15,891 bases of DNA, from NCBI GenBank assembly GCA_027943245.1, contig JANDJZ010000399.1, positions 1-15,891 on the forward strand. Direction: 5' to 3'. Shown in pieces: positions 9,196 to 15,891 of this stretch. Below the pieces are notes generated by a model that worked only from the letters and a program-made list of their open reading frames with translations, did no database searches and was not told the DNA's origin. The position numbers were made by a program, and so were the translations under genes. The DNA is from Acanthamoeba sp. SK_2022b (Eukaryota > Discosea > Longamoebia > Acanthamoebidae). How positions within the stretch are numbered: position 1 is the first letter of the stretch; every line of letters starts with the position of its first letter.

Positions 9196-10717
9196 GAGTA
9201 TGATGTACAGGCCTCCGGTAGCCAGCCCAACGCAGCGGCGAGGCAGCCAGTGGAGGCCGCGCTCGAGGAGGAGTTCAAGGAGGCCACGAGGCGCGAGAAT
9301 CGGGAGCTCAATGACCACTGGCTGGTCTACGGCCTACACAGTAACTTCGATCCTCATCCAGCCGCAGAGTATTCACGCCCATGCGTCTTGATTTCCCATC
9401 ACCACCTGACATTTGACTTCCTCGCTGGACAAGGTTCTTGCGCTCGCGAGGGCACAAGGACGATCGTATGCAGGCCGAGCGTTCCACCAAAGGGTTTGCA
9501 TGCGTCTGCGGCCACCGGCCAGGACAAGTTCACCCGCCGATCGCACCCGAAGTCATCCAGCGGGAGCTGCACGAGCGCGAGACCAGGAAGTCAGCCAAGG
9601 CTATGGCGCGGTCGCGGGCGCGAGAGCAGAGAGCTGCGGCGCCATTAGTCACGTCGATCGCAGAGGTCGACTTTGGCCAGATACTGGCGGCCCGACGTCC
9701 GCTTCGGCCTCTTCAAGCGCTACCGGGAGGACAGCTTTCCCGATCGTCTGCCCGAAGCCGCACAAGCTGCTGGCCCAGTTCGGAGGGGGGGCCAGCCAGT
9801 CGCTGCCCCGCTGGGCGTGACTGTTGCCTGGCGGAGGAGGGCGTCCATCTTAGCTTTGACGCTGCGGCGATCGATTGGCAGCCTGCCGGACATCTACCGG
9901 ACGACCGCCACTGGGACAGCCCGTTCGAGAGCTGGGGCGAGGTCTACCGCCGTTCCACGTCTGGGCGGGCGGCGCTCACTCAGGAATCCGAGGCCGTTCC
10001 CCAGACACGATCGACTTGGAGCTCCACATGTCGACCGTCCCGCGTCTCCGCATATCAGCTCGCTACAACCTGCGCGCTATAGCTGCGCGGGCCGGATCCG
10101 ACTCGGTTTGGAGGAATGGGGCCATGGACGAGAGCCGCAACCTGCTGGTGCTTAACGTTGTCACGACTAGCCCTGGCGCTCGTTATCTCGCCTCGATTCA
10201 GTTCTTCCTTAAGAGCAAGCTCGTCAGCGACGCAGAAGAAAAGGCAACAGAAATACAGACTGCCGTAAGCGACGAGCAGCAGGAACGCAAGGGAGTGCAG
10301 CCAGCGTTGCTCTTCGAAGACCTGCCGCCAGAGATGCAGCTGCACATCTTCTCCTTCTTGCACAAGGATGACCTGTTCACTGCCTTCAATGGTACGTTGG
10401 CACGTTCAGGTTGCGCCATAGCTCAAGGATAAGGACTGCACGTCAGTGAGCTCCATGTTCGCCGAGCTTGCCCTAAATGCACCGCAGTGGGGGAGGAAGA
10501 GCTCCTGTGCTTCCACTCCAAGCGTACCCACTGGGAAGTGGTGCTGGGCTTCCCCGTCAATGTCAACGATGGCGGAAAGGTGTGGATATCTTTGCAATAT
10601 ATCTTGATTAGGAGCCGGAATTGTTCCGCCGTTCGGCAACTACAAAAATGGATATTCGCGGAACGACGCAAATGGGAAAAGGAAAAACCACCGCACTATT
10701 TTCGACACTCCCTGTAA
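9196..10717 (+). CDS. F-box protein; 5' half changes frame several times
   Basis: The supported core is an exon ending at 10391 that contains LLFEDLPPEMQLHIFSFLHK, a canonical F-box start that would bind SKP1 in an SCF ubiquitin ligase. It is joined in phase 1 across a 96-nt intron (donor GTACGT) to 10488-10717, which reads GEEELLCFHSKRTHWEV onward and ends in TAA. Upstream, coding-looking segments lie in different frames: EAALEEEFKEATRRENRELN near 9253-9312, PPIAPEVIQRELHERETRKS near 9535-9594, RPDVRFGLFKRYREDS near 9688-9735, FPIVCPKPHKLLAQFGGG near 9738-9791, and HLSFDAAAIDWQPAGHLPDD near 9846-9905. No splice sites explain these switches, so the 5' boundary and model are unsettled. Either small indels in the sequence or a decaying gene would give this picture. 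The F-box call itself is firm; the substrate domain is unknown. Confidence 0.5.
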
Positions 10718-10799
10718 ACAGGAATGCGGAGTTTGCGAGGTAAGCCGGTATGGTGGAGGCGTGCGAATTGAGCACGAAATGTCAAGGGATGACAGCTAC

Positions 10800-12020
10800 G
10801 GTTACAGTGGAATGCTCCAATGGAACGGTGCCAACACAATGGAAGCTTCTGGAACCTTTCCTGCCAGATACAAAACCAGAGTTTGAGCCTCAGTTCTTCA
10901 CTTCTTACTACCAACTCACCAAGACCAACAAGCTGCCCAGACTACCAACACCTTTACCATCACCCTCCATGGCATACTTCACTGTACAGTCAGTACTTCA
11001 TTGAACCTGGTCCTGTACTTCATTGAGCCTGGTCCTTCATCTGCCCTGTTGACAAGCAAGTAGTTCAAGGTACCCCCTTTTTCCTTGTTCTCCTGAACAT
11101 TGCCAGCTCACTCCCCCAATGGGGCTCAGGATATCACAAGTGAAGGTCCCTTTGGACCAGCACAACTCCCCTTTGGTATGTACCTTGTCTTGTTTCACTT
11201 CAAGTGGAGGATGAGCTTTATTCACTCCAGCATCCACAGGGCTATAGCATGATGCTGGTGCCAGCTCCACCTGTTTTGTGTGTGAGTTGTACATCTGTGT
11301 GTAATGGTTTAACCACAGTGAGAGGTTACCCTCTGAGGTGATGTGTCCTGGCTCCCTCTTCTCCAAGTCTGTCCCTCACACACACAGAACTACCTGCTCT
11401 ATCATGGTCACCTCAGTGCACAAACCACGGCAGTTGTGGTGGTCTTCAGCCTCATGGGTCTCCCTGAGGACCTGCCTGGCCATGAGGTGGTGCCCCTGCA
11501 GGCACATGCAAGGACTTGAAAGAGTTCAGGCCTCTGTTCTCCATTCCATGAGATGGGGATGGCGTGGGGCTCAGCCATCCTCTGTGTGTCTATCCACTCC
11601 CCTCTTCTCCTCTTCTTTTTTCCTTCATACATATGCAGGTGGAGGTGGCAGCCAAGCCAGTGAGCTCTTGATCCTCAAGCTTTCAATGAATTCAGGACAC
11701 CCTCAAGTGTGAGCGCCTTCAAACAATATGCCCGTGAACAACCAGCACAAGAGACTGCAGCCATCCAACTCACTCACCCTCTACTTATCATGTAAAGCAA
11801 TACTGTCCAATACAACTCTTTTTTCTTCACATTACTTGCACTTTGTGTACTGTGGCTGTTGTCACGTTGAACCTATTTGTCTTAGGTGCAGAGCACCCAG
11901 GTGAATCCTTTCTTTTGAAGAAGGCTGTATTTGTGAATGGGCACCACTCTGCTTAAGAGCTGGTCTCTCTCCACCTTTACATGTTTGGCTGCAAGATTTA
12001 AGCAGCCTTGTTGGGTTTGC
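10800..12020. other. CpG-depleted stretch without a confident gene
   Basis: About 1.2 kb with only six CpG dinucleotides by eye and none from about 10,860 to 11,425, rich in TG/CA, CTCC and short CA runs, between flanks with many CpGs. Short open stretches exist (for example YLLYHGHLSAQTTAVVVVF near 11,390-11,450) but I cannot link them into a gene. It may be a decayed methylated repeat. The region covers the intergenic gap and the last bases of the membrane-protein gene. Confidence 0.7.
10993..11036 (+). repeat. Two tandem 22-bp units
   Basis: GTACTTCATTGAACCTGGTCCT is followed directly by a second copy with one substitution (GAA to GAG). It lies inside the CpG-poor stretch. Confidence 0.9.
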
Positions 12021-14460
12021 TGGTGCTCGGGGCGGGCGTTGGGGCGGTCGTCGAGGCGGCGTCTTTCTCTTGGCGGTGGTGCTTCTCGACCTCGCGGAAG
12101 GTCGCCCAGGCAGCCGCGGCGCAAAGCGAACAGGGCAGCGAGTCGGTGAAGAGCATCAGCGCGATGTAGTCGTACCTACTCACGGGAAACGTAGTGGTCA
12201 GTTCATCAAATGCGTACAGTGATTGGGGGAGGGAGGACGTACCGTGGCTTGGTGGGTGCGAGGATGTTGATCACGAACCAGGCCATCGCCGAAACAAAGA
12301 GCAGGAACGACGGGATGTAGGCAAAGTAGGCTATGAAGAGGTACACCCATAGCCCGATGCCGATGGTGATGATGCCCTCCATGAACTCGCGAGCAGCGAT
12401 CGACAGCAGCTGCGACCCGATGCACGAAACGACGACCGACTCTGACAACCCCACGACGTTCTCAGTGAGCATTGGCAGGAGGACAGAGAAGTAGTAGTAG
12501 CAGGAGAAGAGGTACCAGTCCAGAAGTAGCACGAAGAGAAGTAGAGCGCATTGCTCAGGAACACATAGCTTACTTCGTGAGCGACGTTGGTGAAGAGGGC
12601 CGGCACGTTGATCGCGCTGACGATGGCTGTCGCCTTCTTGCTCTTCGCCTTGGTCTTCTCCTCTTCCTGCTGCTCATCAGTTCCGGAGCTCATGGCCTCC
12701 ACGGGCCTGGGAAGGCGCTGCTGTCGGGCGGCGGGCGCGTCTTCGCTCTCGCTCTCGCTGTCGGTGGTGCTGCCCTCCGCGGGGAGGACGCCGCCGGGTC
12801 GCTTGCTGGCCTTGAGCCGCAGAATGCGCGCCCGCCGCGCGGCCTCCTCCCGCGCCTTCCGCTCGGCACTCCGCTTCTTGAGCATCTTCAAGAACTTGGC
12901 CAGCTGGCGCATCAGGTATGGCGCAACCAAGCCTGCGTTGTCGACCCAGCGAACATAACGTGCGTGTTGTGTGAGTACATGCTCGCATGGACGCGACTGA
13001 CATGGTTGCGTTGAGCCATGAGTGATGGATCGGCAAGGCCGGGGGTACCGTAGGCGAGGCCGATGAGGCAGGGGATGAGCTGGTTGTCGCTGTTCCAGTG
13101 GATGGCCCGCGGGTCGACATCGAGCACGATGAGGGCCAGCCTGAGAGGAGAGACGTGACGCGCAATTGCGAGCGCTAAGATATGGTTCAACAGGATTGTG
13201 GGGGGGGGGGTTGGTACGGCCTACCAGGAGAGTGAGAAGTAGGTGACGCATTCAGCGATCGTGGGCCAGTACTGCGACGACTGCGTCTTGAATATATGTA
13301 GCCAGTCGGCATGCGTCAGTTCATCCTCCGAACCTATCGCGGGCACACACGGCGTTGGGGTTTAATCTTTCAGCGACTTCTTGTCGGCCGCCGCGAGAAG
13401 GCGGCTTGTGTGAATGTAGGCCTTGCCCCCGTACCGATCTTGCGCAGAGCGTCTATGCCGGTGGTGCCGGCCGAGATGACGGCCACCGCGATGAGGGCAA
13501 CGAATCCGAGCGAGGACGTCAGCGTGGGCACCCACAGTGGTATCTCCGTGACGCCGCCTGTCAGCGTAGACGGAGGAGAGAGAAGTGGTGAGAACGGTTC
13601 GTGTTGCTTCGATGGCAGCCCGGCTGTGCTATACTCGCTAGACCCGTAGACGTACGGGACGATCGAGCTGCGTGGTGGTGCTCGGAGTCACTCAGCACGA
13701 TCGTGATAGGCGCCTGCTTCGACTTTTGCTTGGGCCATATGAAGAGGTTGAGTGAGCGCTTTTGTGAGTGGTCGAAGCCCCTGCGCAATACCAACGGGCA
13801 CGGTCAAGACATTGCAAGCACGTCAGGCGCCTGGTGGTGGCGCCTGCAGGCAGCTGGAGTGGTACCGGAGCGCAGCAATGAGGTTGTCTTGCGATTTGAG
13901 CCCGAACAGCTCGCCATCTGTACAGGGGAAAGAGGGTGACTCGGTGAGCCAGGCTTTACCAGTGCTGCGGAAGCCCTTTTGTGGAATAGAGAGACTGGCC
14001 TAGGCTTGTACCTTCTTCATATTTGACGATAAGGCCGCCCTCCTCGGCATCGAACTGCTCGCGCAGCTTACGCAGAAGGTCGGCGATGCCCTCTGTACGG
14101 CGGAGTAGCACCATCTGCCGCTCATCCTCAAAATAGCACTGCAACCGCACCTGCTCTCATCACAAGCGGACAAGCCACATTAATAAACACCCTGAAATTT
14201 TATTTTAAATAAAAATATCGAAAACACAATAAAAACCAAAATGAAAAAACTCTTCTATGAGGAACAAAAAATAAATTGGCACAGTGCAGCGGCGATCGTA
14301 CGAATTCCTCGGGCACAGGAGTGTTGTTGGTGGTGGAAAAATCTACAACATCGGAAGTGGCTATCAGGCTCGTTTGTGGGGGCTCCAAAGGATTTGCATG
14401 TGTGGGGGCAACGATGAGGCAAGCAATCAGGCCGAGCAAGAGCTTGCCACAGAAATCCAT
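11998..14460 (-). CDS. Signal peptide + PB1-like domain + multi-pass membrane protein
   Basis: Ten exons, 5' to 3': 14460-14302, 14150-14012, 13917-13866, 13780-13656, 13557-13435, 13333-13225, 13140-13002, 12903-12574, 12460-12243, 12175-11998; 523 residues, TAA stop, every phase consistent. Residues 1-22 are a classic signal peptide (FCGKLLLGLIACLIVAPTHA). Residues 54-117 look like a PB1 domain: a first strand VRLQCYFEDER, the helix IADLLRKLREQF, and an acidic OPCA-like motif KYEEDGELFGLKSQDNL. Hydrophobic segments follow near 165-190, 222-244, 255-268, 373-388, 400-412, 417-436, 438-457 and 468-490. A basic/acidic presumably cytosolic loop lies at 283-370 (KKRSAERKAREEAARRAR; then SESESED). 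I do not recognise the membrane family. The PB1 call rests on pattern only. The gene is divergent from DIM1 and its introns (67-151 nt) are longer than those of the element. Confidence 0.65.
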
Positions 14461-14627
14461 CCTGGGTTTGGAATTACGCCTGTGGTGTGTCATTTTTATT
14501 TCTCTGTGATTTCTCCAGCCAAGAAAGAGGGCGCGGATATTTCCCTTCTTTTTCCTGCCGGCACCAATTTTTTTTGGTTCGCCAAGGAAGCTAAGGATCA
14601 CAACAAGGAGTACAGTCTGAAGAAGAG
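14461..14627. promoter_or_regulatory. Divergent promoter region between membrane-protein gene and DIM1
   Basis: Only 167 bp separate the two start codons, so both promoters must lie here or overlap the genes. It contains GCACCAAT with a following T8 run near 14,560-14,577, a CCAAT-like element, and no clear TATA box. Confidence 0.45.
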
Positions 14628-15056
14628 ATGTCGTACCTGTTGCCGCACCTGCACAGTGGATGGGCTGTCGACCAGGCCATCTTGTCGGAAGAGGATCGAG
14701 TGGTGGTGATTCGATTCGGCCACGATTGGGATCCCGATTGCATGAAGATGGATGAGATCCTTTATGGCATTGCCGACAAGGTGTCCAACTTCGCGGTCAT
14801 CTTCCTCGTTGACATCTCTGAGGTGCCCGACTTCAATCAGATGTACGAGCTTTACGACCCCTGCACAACCATGTTCTTCTTCCGCAACAAGCACGTCATG
14901 ATCGATCTGGGCACGGGCAACAACAACAAGATTAGCTGGCCCATGACGGACAAGCAGGAGATGATCGACATTATCGAGACCGTGTACAAAGGTGCAAGGA
15001 AGGGACGAGGTCTCGTCGTCTCTCCCAAGGATTACTCCACCAAGTGGCGATATTAA
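14628..15056 (+). CDS. DIM1: U5 snRNP thioredoxin-fold protein DIM1/TXNL4A
   Basis: A single-exon 142-residue protein, exactly the family length. It starts MSYLLPHLHSGWAVDQAIL and ends VVSPKDYSTKWRY, with VVVIRFGHDWDPDCMKMDE, DISEVPDFNQMYELYDPC and NKHVMIDLGTGNNNKISW. These are the invariant blocks of DIM1 (Dib1 in yeast, U5-15kD/TXNL4A in human). The protein has a thioredoxin fold but lacks the redox CxxC; it acts in the U4/U6.U5 tri-snRNP, where it helps hold the spliceosome in the pre-catalytic state. The start is the ATG beginning this conserved N-terminus. It is intronless although its neighbours have many introns. It is convergent with the aminotransferase gene, 154 bp apart. Confidence 0.98.
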   Translation: MSYLLPHLHSGWAVDQAILSEEDRVVVIRFGHDWDPDCMKMDEILYGIADKVSNFAVIFLVDISEVPDFNQMYELYDPCTTMFFFRNKHVMIDLGTGNNNKISWPMTDKQEMIDIIETVYKGARKGRGLVVSPKDYSTKWRY

Positions 15057-15210
15057 TCCTTTTTTTTGTTCATCATCATCTTCTCCATCTCCTAAGGGCC
15101 TTCTTTGCAAATACACTTCGCGCATCATCTCTTGCACCAGAGCTGGGAGCTCTTATCAGATCATTACGTGTGATTTGTTCTTGTTTGCTTCGTGTACCGC
15201 CGAGCACACA

Positions 15211-15891
15211 TCAATCGACCGTGTTGAAGACCTTCTCGATGATGTTCAACGCCTCGTCGAGCTGCCCTTCATCGATCACGAGTGGCGGCGCGAACCTGAT
15301 GATGTGGTCGTGCGTCTGCTTCGCCAACAGGCCGTGGTCCTTCAGGCTGTACGCCAACACAACACCACATCAGCGCCAAAGCCCCTCTTCAACCACCTTG
15401 AACGTTTGGAGGGGAGGGGTGGCCGCACCGCAGGCAGATGTCCCAGCCAGACAGCTTGATGCCGCTGTGCGGGTTGACCTCAACGGCGTTGAGAAGACCC
15501 TTACCTCTCTCGTCCTTGATCCACGAATGCTTGGTCTTGATCCTGCACACGGCGCGATGATACCCGCCGCAACAGGCACGCGTTGGGTGAGGAGCGTTTA
15601 GGGCCGGGCCAAGCAAGCGGACGGGAACCCGTCGGACACGCACCCCTGCATGCGCTTGCGCCAGATCTGTCCCATCTGGGCGGACCGCTCGGGCAGCTTC
15701 TCCTCCTTGAGGACCTCCAGCGCGGCCATGGCCACGCGGCACGCCAGCGGGTTACCTCCGTAGGTAGAACCGTGCTGGCCTGTAGCGGCGTGCACGTTCG
15801 CATGCGAACGAGTCCAATGGGTATTGGATGAGTGTCACGAGCATCATGGACGAGCCAAAACGCACGCCCACGTACCGGGCTTGATGCAGAG
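15211..15891 (-). CDS. OAT: Ornithine aminotransferase, C-terminal part (gene continues past right edge)
   Basis: Exons, 5' to 3': (edge) 15891-15876, 15779-15644, 15542-15429, 15346-15211, with introns of 96, 101 and 82 nt and matching phases; TGA stop. The translated part has LCIKPG, then [20 protein letters not shown], the small-domain RGKGLLNAV block, [19 protein letters not shown] and [19 protein letters not shown]. These align block by block with ornithine delta-aminotransferase, a PLP enzyme that moves the delta-amino group of ornithine to 2-oxoglutarate. The lysine that binds PLP would lie upstream of the window. The length after the last block fits the family end, so this TGA is probably a true stop in the host. 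Confidence 0.95.

Noticed and set aside
10624..10717. GKGKTT stretch resembling a P-loop
   Set aside because: Spacing does not fit GxxxxGKT, and it lies in a different frame from the F-box protein's terminal exon.
12461..12573. Possible extra transmembrane helix (LLLDWYLFSCYYYFSVLL) on the minus strand
   Set aside because: It sits in a pyrimidine-rich 113-nt stretch bounded by GTAAGC and ACTGAG; removing it as an intron restores the frame between the two flanking exons.
15211..15213. TGA at the end of OAT as evidence of a host-wide UGA-sense code
   Set aside because: The protein ends where the family ends, and reading on gives low-complexity sequence antisense to DIM1, so it is best taken as a real stop.

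Overview
The window is nuclear DNA of a spliceosomal-intron-rich eukaryote, probably a protist. It encodes a near-complete U5 snRNP protein DIM1/TXNL4A, the 3' end of an ornithine aminotransferase, an F-box protein and many short GT-AG introns. Intron donors are mostly GTACGT-like (21 of the 33 introns modelled begin GTAC). The mixed GC-rich composition and short introns suggest an amoebozoan such as an Acanthamoeba relative. That placement is an inference and is not tested here.

Left part (about 1-8,300) looks like a large, multi-gene transposable element. On the minus strand a 10-exon gene (3527 to 29) encodes a 1,008-residue protein with an N-terminal zinc finger, an acidic spacer and a core resembling Plavaka/CACTA-like (CMC) DDE transposases. 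Just upstream on the same strand, 51 bp away, is a 7-exon gene for an unrecognised cysteine-bearing protein (5122 to 3579). Divergent to both, on the plus strand, is a 6-exon gene (6022 to 8268) for a charged, repeat-bearing nuclear-type protein. Between the divergent genes sits a 287-bp foldback/MITE-like inverted repeat and a 28-bp perfect palindrome. Exon phases join without frameshift throughout the modelled genes, yet the transposase and the plus-strand gene hold seven in-frame stops, and all seven are TGA. Introns in these three genes are 43-65 nt, whereas those in the other genes are 67-151 nt.

Middle part (8,300-12,000): seven copies of a palindrome-bearing minisatellite of about 62 bp carry eight of ten exact TTTCCCGC (E2F-like) motifs. 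It is followed by a GT microsatellite, an F-box gene whose 5' half changes reading frame repeatedly, and a strongly CpG-depleted stretch of about 1.2 kb with no confident gene.

Right part (12,000-15,891) is ordinary host sequence. A 10-exon minus-strand gene encodes a signal peptide, a PB1-like domain and a multi-pass membrane region. It shares a 167-bp divergent intergenic region with DIM1 on the plus strand. DIM1 is convergent with the partial ornithine aminotransferase gene at the right edge.
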